Positions 1 through 8,197 of a stretch of 64,000 bases of DNA are shown here, in pieces (position 1 is the stretch's first letter; each line of letters starts with the position of its first letter). Source of the stretch: Burkholderia pseudomultivorans (GTDB lineage: Bacteria; Pseudomonadota; Gammaproteobacteria; Burkholderiales; Burkholderiaceae); the NCBI RefSeq assembly GCF_001718415.1, contig NZ_CP013378.1, forward strand, positions 2,046,001-2,110,000, written 5' to 3'. Below the pieces are notes generated by a model that did not search any database, was not told where the DNA came from, and was given only the letters and a program-made list of their open reading frames with translations. A program made the translations under genes and the position numbers.

Positions 1-334
1 TTCTTTCACCGCAAGCGTCGCTACCGGTCCGCCGCGCCGCCGGCGGGCACGGCGCAGAAAGGCATGCCCGACCTCCGTTTAGATACCGAGTCACGGCGCG
101 ATCGCGCAGCGCGATAATGGTCGAAACGCAACGGCCGTCCCGTCCGGCGATGCCGCGTAATGGCGCGACGCGCGCGAACGGGCGTCATCCGGATGCCAAC
201 CGCCACCGTGCCGACGGCGGTGCCGGCAGCCAGACCGGCGGTTGCGAATGCGCCGCGGGTCGGCGACGCCCGTCGGCATGCGCGAGCGACGGATGCGCAC
301 GGACGACGGGACCGACGCGGCCAGGGAGCACACG
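1..334. other. gene-free left edge
   Basis: No reading frame here has both a start context and recognisable protein content. The overlapping open frames are the ordinary consequence of very high GC. The sequence presumably holds the upstream region of the cupredoxin gene that begins at 335. I see no clear promoter, repeat or terminator in it. Confidence 0.5.
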
Positions 335-748
335 ATGAAGGCGACGACGGCGGTTCTGCTGGTGGCGCTCGCGATGGGCGCCGGGCTCGCGCGCGCGGAC
401 GACGACACGCCGGTGCGCGTACCGGTCGACGCCGACGGCGTGCAGCGGGTCGCGATCGTCGGCGGCAGCTATTTCTTTCGGCCGAAGCACGTGATCGTGC
501 GCGCGCAACTGCCGGTCGAACTGACTGTATCGGCCGAGCCCGGCATCGTGCCCCACAGTTTCGAAATCGACGCGCCGCAGGCCGGCATCGCGATCCACAC
601 CGAACTCGGCACGACGCCGAAGACGTTTCGCTTCACGCCGACGCAGCCGGGCCGCTTCGCCTACTATTGCACGCACCGTCTGCTGTTCTTCAAAAGCCAT
701 CGCGAGCGCGGGATGGAGGGCGTGCTCGACGTCGAGGCGGCGCCATGA
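335..748 (+). CDS. periplasmic cupredoxin-like protein
   Basis: This encodes 137 residues. The chosen ATG opens a Sec signal peptide (MKATTAVLLVALAMGAG, with LARA before the likely cleavage site); a longer frame upstream would bury that signal. The mature part is a single plastocyanin/azurin-like beta-barrel domain. A type 1 copper site is visible: a His in PHSFEI, then Cys and His in YYCTHR, and a Met in GMEG near the C-terminus. The resemblance is to the small cupredoxins of quinol oxidase/plastocyanin type. The likely role is periplasmic electron transfer or copper binding; the partner is unknown. Its stop overlaps the next ATG (ATGA), so the two genes are translationally coupled. Confidence 0.8.
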   Translation: MKATTAVLLVALAMGAGLARADDDTPVRVPVDADGVQRVAIVGGSYFFRPKHVIVRAQLPVELTVSAEPGIVPHSFEIDAPQAGIAIHTELGTTPKTFRFTPTQPGRFAYYCTHRLLFFKSHRERGMEGVLDVEAAP

Positions 749-1377
749 TCGCCGCATTGCTGGCCGCAAGCCTGTTAGGAGCGAGCATGACCGCCGATCC
801 CGTCACCGTTGCGCAGACCCATTTCGAACACATCCGCTCGTATCGCGCGACGATCCGTTCGTCGTCGCGCAGCGGCGAGCGCACCGAAATGCACTATGCG
901 TACCTGAAACCCGGCTTTGTCCGGATGGATTTCGTCGAACCGCATCGCGGCGCGGTGCTCAAGTACGACCCGGACGACGGCAAGGTGCGGCTTCGTCCGT
1001 TCGGCGAACATACGCTGCCGGCGTTGACGCTGTCGCCGGCCAACCCGCTGGTGCGCGATCGCAGCGGCCATCGGGTCGACCGGTCGGACGTCGGCGAATT
1101 GCTGCGCAACGTCCACGCGCTGCAACAGGGCGGCGCGACGGTGACCGAGGGCGAGGAGACCGTCGGCGGCCGCGCCGCGCTGCGCGTGTCGGTGACGGGT
1201 GCGCCCGCGCACGCGGTCGACGGCGTGCATCGTTACCGGCTGTGGCTCGACACGCAGGACGGTTTCCCGCTGAAGGTCGTCAGCTTCGCCGGCGACGACG
1301 ACCGGCCGCTCGAAACCGTGACGCTCGACGACGTCGAGATCGACGTCGCGTTTCCCGATCGTTTCTTCGCACCCTGA
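745..1377 (+). CDS. LolA-fold-like exported protein (outer-membrane lipoprotein-sorting type)
   Basis: This encodes 210 residues, starting at the ATG that overlaps the preceding stop by 4 bases. It has a short hydrophobic N-terminus (MIAALLAASLLGAS) consistent with export. The body alternates polar beta strands, for example TEMHYAYLKPGFVRMDF and LWLDTQDGFPLKVV, in the way LolA/LolB-like and DUF1571-like proteins do: carriers that hold a lipid in a half-barrel. No catalytic motif is evident. Coupling to a cupredoxin gene and closeness to an SRPBCC gene suggest one shared envelope function. The fold call rests on sequence character alone, and the function is unknown. Confidence 0.6.
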   Translation: MIAALLAASLLGASMTADPVTVAQTHFEHIRSYRATIRSSSRSGERTEMHYAYLKPGFVRMDFVEPHRGAVLKYDPDDGKVRLRPFGEHTLPALTLSPANPLVRDRSGHRVDRSDVGELLRNVHALQQGGATVTEGEETVGGRAALRVSVTGAPAHAVDGVHRYRLWLDTQDGFPLKVVSFAGDDDRPLETVTLDDVEIDVAFPDRFFAP

Positions 1378-1414
1378 TTTCGCGACACGACGGATGTGGC
1401 GCGCCGGAGGCGGC

Positions 1415-1930
1415 ATGGCGGAATACCGGTTCTCGACGACGTGGCGCGTCGACGCGCCGCTCGCGGCGGTCTGGGACGCGATCTACCAGGTCGACCGCTG
1501 GCCCGACTGGTGGAAGGGCGCGGTGCGCACCGTCGAGCTCGAGCCGGGCGACGCGCGCGGCGTCGGCGCGCTGCATCGCTATACGTGGAAAGGCGCGCTG
1601 CCATACCGGCTGAGCTTCGACATGCGCGTGCGGCGCGTCGAGCCGCCGCATACGCTGGAAGGGCGCGCGAGCGGCGCGATCGAAGGCGACGGCCGCTGGC
1701 GCTTCGCCGCCGACGGCGCCGGCACCGTCGTGCGCTACGACTGGCACATCCGCACGCAGGCGCGCTGGATGAACTGGCTGGAGCCGATCGCGCGGCCGGT
1801 ATTCAAATGGAATCACGACGTCGTGATGCGCGAAGGCGCGAAAGGGCTCGCGCGCCTGCTGGGCGCGACGGTCGAGAGCGACGGCCGGATCTACCGGCCC
1901 GTCGCGGGCGCCGGCTGCGCCGAGTCGTGA
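1415..1930 (+). CDS. SRPBCC (START/polyketide cyclase-like) family protein
   Basis: This encodes 171 residues. The ATG at 1415 is preferred over one 21 bases upstream because GGAGG lies at 1406-1410 with proper spacing. The N-terminus (YRFSTTWRVDAPLAAVWDAI, then WPDWW) is the classic opening of the SRPBCC superfamily, which forms a deep hydrophobic ligand cavity. The remaining strands and the C-terminal helix (WNHDVVMREGAKGLARLLG) fit the helix-grip fold. No substrate can be inferred. It follows the LolA-like gene by 37 bases on the same strand and converges on the iron-transporter ATPase gene with a 13-base gap. Confidence 0.75.
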   Translation: MAEYRFSTTWRVDAPLAAVWDAIYQVDRWPDWWKGAVRTVELEPGDARGVGALHRYTWKGALPYRLSFDMRVRRVEPPHTLEGRASGAIEGDGRWRFAADGAGTVVRYDWHIRTQARWMNWLEPIARPVFKWNHDVVMREGAKGLARLLGATVESDGRIYRPVAGAGCAES

Positions 1931-1943
1931 GCGCGTCGCGCGC

Positions 1944-2993
1944 TCAGCGCGCGTAAGCCATCACCGCGCCGTCGACGACGAGCGCGACGCGTTCGCCGAC
2001 CGTCGGGCACCGATGCCCGGGCACGCGCGCACGCACAAGCGTGTCGGGCGCGGCCTCGACCCGCGCGAGCACGTCGGCGTCCTGGCCCGCGAACTGCGTG
2101 GCCTCGACCGTTGCCGCATGGCCGCGCGCGGCATCCGGATCCGCGATCGGCACGATGCCGATCTGCTCGGGACGCAGCATCGCATCGGCCGGCCCGTCCG
2201 GCAGCAGCGCGACGAGCGGCAACTCGCCGAGCGCGCACGCGATATGGCCGGCGCGCACCTGGCCCGCCAGCAGCACGGCCTGCCCGACGAACGACGCGAC
2301 GTCGCGCGTGACCGGCTGCCGGTACAGCGTCTGCGGCGCGGCCGTCTGCACGAGCCGGCCCTGCCACAGCACCGCGACTTCGTCGCCGAGCGTCATCGCC
2401 TCGGGCTGGTCGTGCGTGACGAGCACCGACGTCGCGCCGGCCGCGGCCAGCGCATCCGCGACCGCGCTGCGCGTCTCGTGCCGCAGCGACGTGTCGAGCG
2501 CGGAAAACGGCTCGTCGAGGATCACGAGCGACGGCTCGGGCGCGAGCGCACGCGCCAGCGCGACGCGCTGCTGCTGTCCGCCGGACAGCTGCTGCGGCGC
2601 GCGGCTCGCGTACGATGCGGGCAGCCCGACCATCTCGAGCAGTGCGTCGACGCGATGACGACGCCGCCGCGCCGCGCGCGGCAGCCCGAACGCGATGTTG
2701 TCGGCGACCGACAGGTGCGGAAACAGCGCGCCTTCCTGCGGCACGTAGCCGATCCGCCGCTGCTCGGGCGGCAGGTGCAGGCCGGGCGCGGCGACCCGGC
2801 GGCCGTCGATCTCGACGATGCCGCGCTCCGCGCGCTCGAAGCCGCACAGCACGCGCAGCAGCGTCGTCTTGCCGCTGCCGGACGGGCCGAGCAGCGCAAG
2901 CCGCGAGCCGCGCCGCACCGTGAGATCGATGTCGTGCAGCACGGTATGCGAGCCGAACGATTTGGACAGGCCGTGTATGCGTAATTCGCTCAT
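1944..2993 (-). CDS. ferric iron ABC transporter ATP-binding protein (FbpC type)
   Basis: This encodes 349 residues and is the cytoplasmic ATPase of a binding-protein-dependent importer. Walker A GPSGSGKT lies near residues 36-43, the signature LSGGQQQR near 136, and Walker B LVILDEP near 155, followed by the switch histidine in LVTHDQ. About 110 further residues form a TOBE-type regulatory tail typical of the FbpC/PotA group. The start MSELRIHG was chosen because everything upstream belongs to the permease end. It is the last gene of the minus-strand iron operon, 22 bases after the permease gene. The iron specificity is inferred from the binding protein and from the Fur-like site at the head of the operon. 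Confidence 0.88.
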   Translation of the reverse strand: MSELRIHGLSKSFGSHTVLHDIDLTVRRGSRLALLGPSGSGKTTLLRVLCGFERAERGIVEIDGRRVAAPGLHLPPEQRRIGYVPQEGALFPHLSVADNIAFGLPRAARRRRHRVDALLEMVGLPASYASRAPQQLSGGQQQRVALARALAPEPSLVILDEPFSALDTSLRHETRSAVADALAAAGATSVLVTHDQPEAMTLGDEVAVLWQGRLVQTAAPQTLYRQPVTRDVASFVGQAVLLAGQVRAGHIACALGELPLVALLPDGPADAMLRPEQIGIVPIADPDAARGHAATVEATQFAGQDADVLARVEAAPDTLVRARVPGHRCPTVGERVALVVDGAVMAYAR

Positions 2994-3015
2994 GAGCGGT
3001 TCCGGGACAAGGGGC

Positions 3016-4617
3016 TCAGCGGCGCACCGACGCGCGGCCGAGCAGCAGGAACAGCAGGCCCGACGCGGCCAGCGACAGCGCGACGAGCAGTGCCGCATAG
3101 GGCGCCGCGGCCGCGAACGCGAGCGTCGCGGTATCGCTCCACACCTGCGTCGCGAGCGTGCGCGTGCCGATCGGCGACAGCAGCAGCGTCGCGTTCAGCT
3201 CCGTCACGACCGAGACGAACACCATCGTCGCGGCCGCGCCGAGGCCGGGCGCCGCGAGCGGCAGCACCACGCGCGTCAGCGTCGCGCGCCAGCCGAGGCC
3301 GAGCGCGCGCGCGGTTTCCTCGAGCCGCACCTGCACGTGCGACAGCGCCGCGCGCACGCTGACGGCCGCGAGCGGCAGGAACAGGATCGCGTACGCGGCG
3401 ACGAGCGCCGGCGCGCTTTGATAGAGCGGCTGCAGCAGCCGTACGGTGATCGACACGGTCGCGAGCGCGACGACGATGCCCGGCACGCCCTGCACGGTCA
3501 TCGCCGTGCGTTCGAGCAGCGTCGCGATGCGGCCCGGATGGCGCACCAGCAGGAATGCGAGCGGCAGCGCGAGCAGCGTCGTGACGGCCGCCGCCGCGAG
3601 GCCGTAACCGCTCGACGCGAGCGTGGCCTGCCACAGCAGTTCGGGCGACACGTCGGCCGGCGTGACGGCGGCCGCGCCCTGCTGCGTGAGCCAGTAGCCG
3701 ATCGTCGCGAGCGGCACGCCGAGCGTCGCGGCAGCGAGCGCGGCGAAGGCCGCGACGACGGCGAGCCGGCCGCGTCCGAGCGGATAGCGCATCGCGACGC
3801 GCCGCGCCGCGCGGTGCGTATGGCCGTAGCGCGCCCGGCCGCGCGCCCGCGCTTCGATCGCGAGGCACAGCAGACACAGCGCGATCAGCACGCAGCCGAG
3901 CAGCGATGCGCCGCCGCCGTCGAACGCGGTGCGGTATTCGGCGTAGATCTCGGTGGTGAAGGTGCGAAAGCGCAGCAGCTGGAACGCGCCGAACTCGGAC
4001 AGCACGCCGAGCGCGACGAGCAGCATGCCGCCGCACAGCGCCGGGCGCAGCTGCGGCAGCACCACGCGGAAGAACGTGCGCCACGGCGAGCAGCCGAGCG
4101 TGCGCGCGCTTTCCTCGAGCGCGGGGTCGAGCTCGCGCAGCGCGGCGGCGACCGGCAGGTAGACGAGCGGGAAGTACGCGGAGCCCAGCACGATCAGCGC
4201 GCCGAGAAAGTCCTGCAGGTCGAGGCTCAGCGACACCCATGCATAGCTCGTGATGAACGGCGGCACCGCGAGCGGCGCGGCGGCGAGCGCGGTCCACAGC
4301 GGCCGCCCCGGCAGGTCGGTGCGCTCGATGAACCATGCGACCGCGGTGCCGAGCAGCGCGCAGACGAGCGTCGCGGCGAGCGTGATCGACAGCGTATTGA
4401 CGAGCAGCTCGCCGACCAGCGGCCGCCACAGCAGCTCGATCGCGTCGTCGACGCCGAAGGTCGCCGCGCGATACAGCGTAAAGCCGAGCGGCAGCAGGAT
4501 CGCGAGCGGCCCGCAGGCGGCCGCCGCGACGAGCGCGCGCGACGGCCGCCGCCGCGCTGCGCCGCGTGCGTCGTCGTCGTGCGCGGCGCGGGCCGTGCGG
4601 GACACGGCGTCGCTCAT
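3016..4617 (-). CDS. ferric iron ABC transporter permease (FbpB type, fused double domain)
   Basis: This encodes 533 residues with about twelve membrane segments arranged as two successive permease domains in one chain, as in FbpB/SfuB. Each half carries an EAA-type loop: LRELDPALEESARTLGCS in the first half and EETARALGLGWRATLTRVV in the second. It forms the inner-membrane channel for ferric iron delivered by the binding protein. The ATG at 4617 starts two bases after the stop of the binding-protein gene (4620), so the genes are tightly packed. The first hydrophobic stretch (LVAAAACGPLAILLPLGFTL) begins near residue 30. Confidence 0.9.
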   Translation of the reverse strand: MSDAVSRTARAAHDDDARGAARRRPSRALVAAAACGPLAILLPLGFTLYRAATFGVDDAIELLWRPLVGELLVNTLSITLAATLVCALLGTAVAWFIERTDLPGRPLWTALAAAPLAVPPFITSYAWVSLSLDLQDFLGALIVLGSAYFPLVYLPVAAALRELDPALEESARTLGCSPWRTFFRVVLPQLRPALCGGMLLVALGVLSEFGAFQLLRFRTFTTEIYAEYRTAFDGGGASLLGCVLIALCLLCLAIEARARGRARYGHTHRAARRVAMRYPLGRGRLAVVAAFAALAAATLGVPLATIGYWLTQQGAAAVTPADVSPELLWQATLASSGYGLAAAAVTTLLALPLAFLLVRHPGRIATLLERTAMTVQGVPGIVVALATVSITVRLLQPLYQSAPALVAAYAILFLPLAAVSVRAALSHVQVRLEETARALGLGWRATLTRVVLPLAAPGLGAAATMVFVSVVTELNATLLLSPIGTRTLATQVWSDTATLAFAAAAPYAALLVALSLAASGLLFLLLGRASVRR

Positions 4618-4619
4618 GG

Positions 4620-5654
4620 TCAGAGCAGGCCGGCCTGGCGCAGCAGCTTGCCGGCCTGGCTGTCGTCGCCGAGCTGTTCGAACGACAGCGACGGCGGGCT
4701 CAGCTCGTTGAACGGCTTCAGGATCGGGTCGGGCGCGACGCCCGGGCGCAGCGGATACTCGAAGCTGACATGGCCGTTGGCCATCAGCTTCTGCGCGCGC
4801 TCGCTGACGAGGTACGCGACGAACTGCTGCGCTTCCGGCTGATGCTTCGACGCCTTCAGCACTGCGGCGCCCGATACGTTGACCGCCGCGCCGACGTCGC
4901 CGCGGCCGAAGTGGTAAATCGCGCTGCGGGTCGACTTGTCGCCGAGTTCCGCGTGCAGGCGGTCCCAGTAGTAGTTGTTGATCACGCCGGTCACGACGCC
5001 GCCGCGGTTGACGGCGGCCGTCACGCCTTCGTCGTCGTCGAAGATCTGCGCGTTGGTCTTCAGGCCCTTCAGCCATTGCAGCGTCGCGGCCTCGCCGTGC
5101 AGCGCGAGCACCGCGCTCACGACCGGCAGGAAGTCGGCGTCGCTCGGCGCGATGCCGACCTTGCCCTTCCACTCGGGCTTCGCGAGATCGAGCAGCGACG
5201 CAGGCAGTTGCTGCGGCTGGAGCTTCGCGGTGTTGTAGACGAGCACGTTCTCGCGCGCGAGCACGCCGACCCAGTTGCCGTCGGCCGGGTTGTAGCGCGC
5301 CGGCACCGCTTGCAGCGTGGCGGCATCGGTCTTCGCGAGCAGGCCCTTGTGGTCGAGCAGCACGAGCTCGGGCGAGTTCTCGGTGAAGTACACGTCGGCC
5401 GGCGTGCGATCGCCTTCGGTGACGAGCTGCGCGGCAAGCGCCGGGCCTTCGCCCGAGCGCACCTTCACGGTGATGCCGCTTTGCGCTTCGAAGTCCTTGA
5501 CGAGCTGGTTGACGACCTGCTCGTGCTGCGCGTTGTACAGCGTGAGCGTCGCGGCGCGCGCGGGCATTGCGGTCAGCGCGCCGGTCAGCATGAGCGCGGC
5601 GGCCGCCGCGGAGATCAGGTGCCGCACCGGGCGGCTAACGGGCAGAGTGTTCAT
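4620..5654 (-). CDS. periplasmic ferric iron-binding protein (FbpA/FutA type)
   Basis: This encodes 344 residues. A Sec signal peptide is clear, with the mature protein starting at about ATLTLYNAQHEQVV. That is the N-terminus typical of iron(III)-binding proteins of the FbpA family. The adjacent tyrosines in VINNYYWDRL correspond to the tyrosine pair that ligates ferric iron in FbpA/FutA. Length and domain pattern match the type 2 binding-protein fold. It delivers iron to the downstream permease and ATPase. It follows the peroxidase gene by 34 bases in the same operon. Confidence 0.9.
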   Translation of the reverse strand: MNTLPVSRPVRHLISAAAAALMLTGALTAMPARAATLTLYNAQHEQVVNQLVKDFEAQSGITVKVRSGEGPALAAQLVTEGDRTPADVYFTENSPELVLLDHKGLLAKTDAATLQAVPARYNPADGNWVGVLARENVLVYNTAKLQPQQLPASLLDLAKPEWKGKVGIAPSDADFLPVVSAVLALHGEAATLQWLKGLKTNAQIFDDDEGVTAAVNRGGVVTGVINNYYWDRLHAELGDKSTRSAIYHFGRGDVGAAVNVSGAAVLKASKHQPEAQQFVAYLVSERAQKLMANGHVSFEYPLRPGVAPDPILKPFNELSPPSLSFEQLGDDSQAGKLLRQAGLL

Positions 5655-5688
5655 GTCGATGTCGAAAGTTGAATCCTGAAGTGCCGGC

Positions 5689-6987
5689 TTACGCTTCGAA
5701 CAGCGCGGCGCCGATGTACGAACCCGGTTGCGCGCCCGGCGGACACGCGAAGATCGCGCTGCCGACGTGCGTGGTGAACTGGTTCATGATGTCCAGCTTC
5801 GCGAGCTTCTCGTTGATCGGAATGAAGCCCTTGCGCGGATCGCGCTGGTGCGCGACGAACATCAGCCCCGCGTCGTACTCGGTCTGCTGGCGCCACGGCG
5901 GCCAGCGCTCGATATAGAAGTTGGTGCTGTCGTTGTACGAATACGCGCGGCGCAGGATCTGCGCGCCGTCGTTCATCTGCGGCGACGCGAGACGCGCGTG
6001 CGCGTTGTCGGGGATCACCGGATTCCCGTCCTTGTCCACTGCGTCGAGATCGAGCGCCTCGAATTCGTGCTTGCCGCCGAGCGGCGCGCCGCTGTACTTG
6101 CGGCGGCCGAACACCTGCTCCTGGAAGCCGAGCTCGGTGTTGTCCCAGTGCTCGAGCGTGATGCGGATGCGGCGCACGACCGTGTAGGTGCCGCCGTTCA
6201 TCCAGGCCGGCCCTTCGCTGCCGGCCCAGACGAACGCGTTCATCGCGGCGGGATCGTCGCGCGACGGATTCATCGTGCCGTCCTTGAAGCCCATCAGGTT
6301 GCGCGGCGTCTCGCCCGGCTTGCCGGACGTGAAGCCGGCCTGGCCCCAGCGCATCTGCACGGTCTTGCCGCCGAGCCGCGCGAGCTGGCGCACCGCGTGG
6401 AACGCGACCTGCGCGTCGTTCGCGCACGCCTGGATGAACAGGTCGCCGCCGGTTTTCTCCGGCAGCAGCTGGTCGCCGTTGAAGCGCGGCAGGTCGACCA
6501 GCGCGGCGGGGCGCTGCTTCGCCAGTCCGTAGCGGTCCTTGCCGGCGGCCGCGAACAGGCCCGGCCCGAAGCCGAACGTGATCGTCAGGCACGCCGGGCC
6601 GATGCCGAGCGCGTCGCCCGAGTCGGCCGGCGGCGCGTCGTCCGCGCCGCTCGTCGGCAGCGGTTGCGCGGGTTCGCCGCGCGTGAGGCGCGCGGCCGCG
6701 TCGGTCCATGTCTTCAGCAGCGCGATCACGTCCTCGCGCCGCGTCGTCGTCAGGTCGAGCGCCGCGAAATACGCGTTGCGCTGCTGCGGCGTCGTGATGC
6801 CGCTCTGGTGCTTGCCGTAGAACGGCTCGATGTCGTCGTCGTGCGCGGCCGCCTGCGGCGCGCCGGCGTCGGCCGCGCGTGCGGCCGGCATCGCGGTCGC
6901 CGCGAGGCCCGCGGCCACCGCCGCGCCGCCGGCCTTCAGGAAGCCGCGACGCGCGGCGCGCGACGGCGGGTTCGAATCGTCTGTCAT
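5689..6987 (-). CDS. efeB: Tat-exported DyP-type haem peroxidase (EfeB/YcdB family)
   Basis: This encodes 432 residues. The N-terminus has a twin-arginine signal (ARRGFLKAGG) followed by a hydrophobic stretch, so the folded haem protein is exported through Tat. The DyP hallmark GFKDG lies near residues 233-237, and a later His in ITLEHWDN is a good candidate for the proximal haem ligand. EfeB proteins act in the periplasm in ferrous/ferric iron acquisition, usually beside EfeU and EfeO. Here neither is present, and the gene instead sits between an NHL-repeat protein and an FbpABC-type transporter. The ATG at 6987 gives the complete Tat signal. Confidence 0.92.
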   Translation of the reverse strand: MTDDSNPPSRAARRGFLKAGGAAVAAGLAATAMPAARAADAGAPQAAAHDDDIEPFYGKHQSGITTPQQRNAYFAALDLTTTRREDVIALLKTWTDAAARLTRGEPAQPLPTSGADDAPPADSGDALGIGPACLTITFGFGPGLFAAAGKDRYGLAKQRPAALVDLPRFNGDQLLPEKTGGDLFIQACANDAQVAFHAVRQLARLGGKTVQMRWGQAGFTSGKPGETPRNLMGFKDGTMNPSRDDPAAMNAFVWAGSEGPAWMNGGTYTVVRRIRITLEHWDNTELGFQEQVFGRRKYSGAPLGGKHEFEALDLDAVDKDGNPVIPDNAHARLASPQMNDGAQILRRAYSYNDSTNFYIERWPPWRQQTEYDAGLMFVAHQRDPRKGFIPINEKLAKLDIMNQFTTHVGSAIFACPPGAQPGSYIGAALFEA

Positions 6988-6998
6988 GAGCGTCTCCG

Positions 6999-8132
6999 TC
7001 ACTTCGCGAGCATCAGCGTGTTGACGTCGTCCTGCACGTAATAGAAACCGTCGCCGGCCGGCGTCATCGCGATCCCGAACAAGTCGCCGTTGCCGGGAGG
7101 CGACTGCGCCTTGTCGGTGTCGATCCAGCGCGCGTAGAGCTGCTTGCCGGCAACCGGATCGATCTCGACGACCTGCCCGTTCAGCGCGTTGGTCGCGAGC
7201 AGGTGGCCGTTCGGCGCGGTCGCGAGCGCGAGCGGGCGGCGCAGGAAGCCGTCGGCCGTGATCGGGCGGCCGACGCCGGCGCTGGTGTCGCGCGTGAGCG
7301 GATCGTCGATCTCGACGATGCGGTTGCCGATCGCGTCCGACACGTACAGCTTCTGCTGGTCGCCCGACAGCGCGAGGCCGGTCGGGCCGACCAGGAACAC
7401 GCCCTTGTCGGCCTGCGCTCCGAGGCCGCTGGCGACCACCGTTTCCTGCCGGATCGCGGGCGGCTTGCCGGCCGGCACGTCGAGGTCGAGCCGCAGCACG
7501 GTCGCCTGCTTGTAGACCGGCGGGTTGCCGTCCGCGCCGCCGACGCCGAAGCCGGCCATGCTGACGAACAGCGTCGCGCTGTCGCCGCGGTCGACGACGG
7601 CCATGTTGCCCCACGGGTCGTTGATGTTCGGGCTCGACCATACCGACGCGACCTTGCCGTGCGGATCGAGCACGATCATGCAGCCGGCGCCCTTGGTATT
7701 GGTCGTGCCGTCGTTGCTCGGCGTGCTGCCGACGATCACCCAGCCCGACTTCAGCATCGTCATCGCGGTCGACAGGCCGACGCCGCCCGGGCACGCCTGC
7801 AGGTCGCGCGGAATCGTCGCGAACAGGCTCATCTGCTTCGTCGACGGGCGGTAGTCGACGATCGTGCTGCCGGTGCCCTGCAGGTTCGCGGCGTTGTTGA
7901 AGTTGTCGACCAGCACGTCGCCCTGCTGGATCGTGCCGGCCGAGGCCGGCGCGACGGCAATCGCGTACGGGTTCTGGTCGCCGTTGTCGGGCACCGTGTT
8001 GACGAGCAGCGTGTGGCGATGCAGCGTCTCGAGGAAGCCTTGCGGCTCGGCGCGCGCAGCGGCCGCCGCCGTCAGCGCGGCAGCGGCCAGTGCGCCTGTC
8101 GCGAGGTGGCGAAGCGGGGCGGATCGAATCAT
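6999..8132 (-). CDS. exported NHL-repeat / beta-propeller protein
   Basis: This encodes 377 residues with a Sec signal peptide (LATGALAAAALTAAAAARA). The mature region is built of repeated blade-like units such as GPTGLALSGDQQKLYVSDAIG and RPLALATAPNGHLLATNAL, ending with GIAMTPAGDGFYYVQDD, as expected for a six-bladed SMP-30/NHL-like propeller. No catalytic residue set can be assigned. A good ribosome site (AGGAG) precedes the ATG. It is 11 bases upstream of efeB in the iron operon, so a periplasmic role in binding iron or an iron chelate is possible but unproven. Confidence 0.75.
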   Translation of the reverse strand: MIRSAPLRHLATGALAAAALTAAAAARAEPQGFLETLHRHTLLVNTVPDNGDQNPYAIAVAPASAGTIQQGDVLVDNFNNAANLQGTGSTIVDYRPSTKQMSLFATIPRDLQACPGGVGLSTAMTMLKSGWVIVGSTPSNDGTTNTKGAGCMIVLDPHGKVASVWSSPNINDPWGNMAVVDRGDSATLFVSMAGFGVGGADGNPPVYKQATVLRLDLDVPAGKPPAIRQETVVASGLGAQADKGVFLVGPTGLALSGDQQKLYVSDAIGNRIVEIDDPLTRDTSAGVGRPITADGFLRRPLALATAPNGHLLATNALNGQVVEIDPVAGKQLYARWIDTDKAQSPPGNGDLFGIAMTPAGDGFYYVQDDVNTLMLAK

Positions 8133-8197
8133 CGGGATCTCCTGGGGAACGCGCCGCGCGGGCGGCGCGCGAAAAACGAATGGCGTGGGCGCGGCGC

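Noticed and set aside
2818..4842. Very long open frame on the plus strand (about 670 codons), antisense to the iron permease
   Set aside because: Arg/Gln/Glu-rich composition without domains; it is the mirror frame of a GC-rich gene with a clear membrane permease on the other strand.
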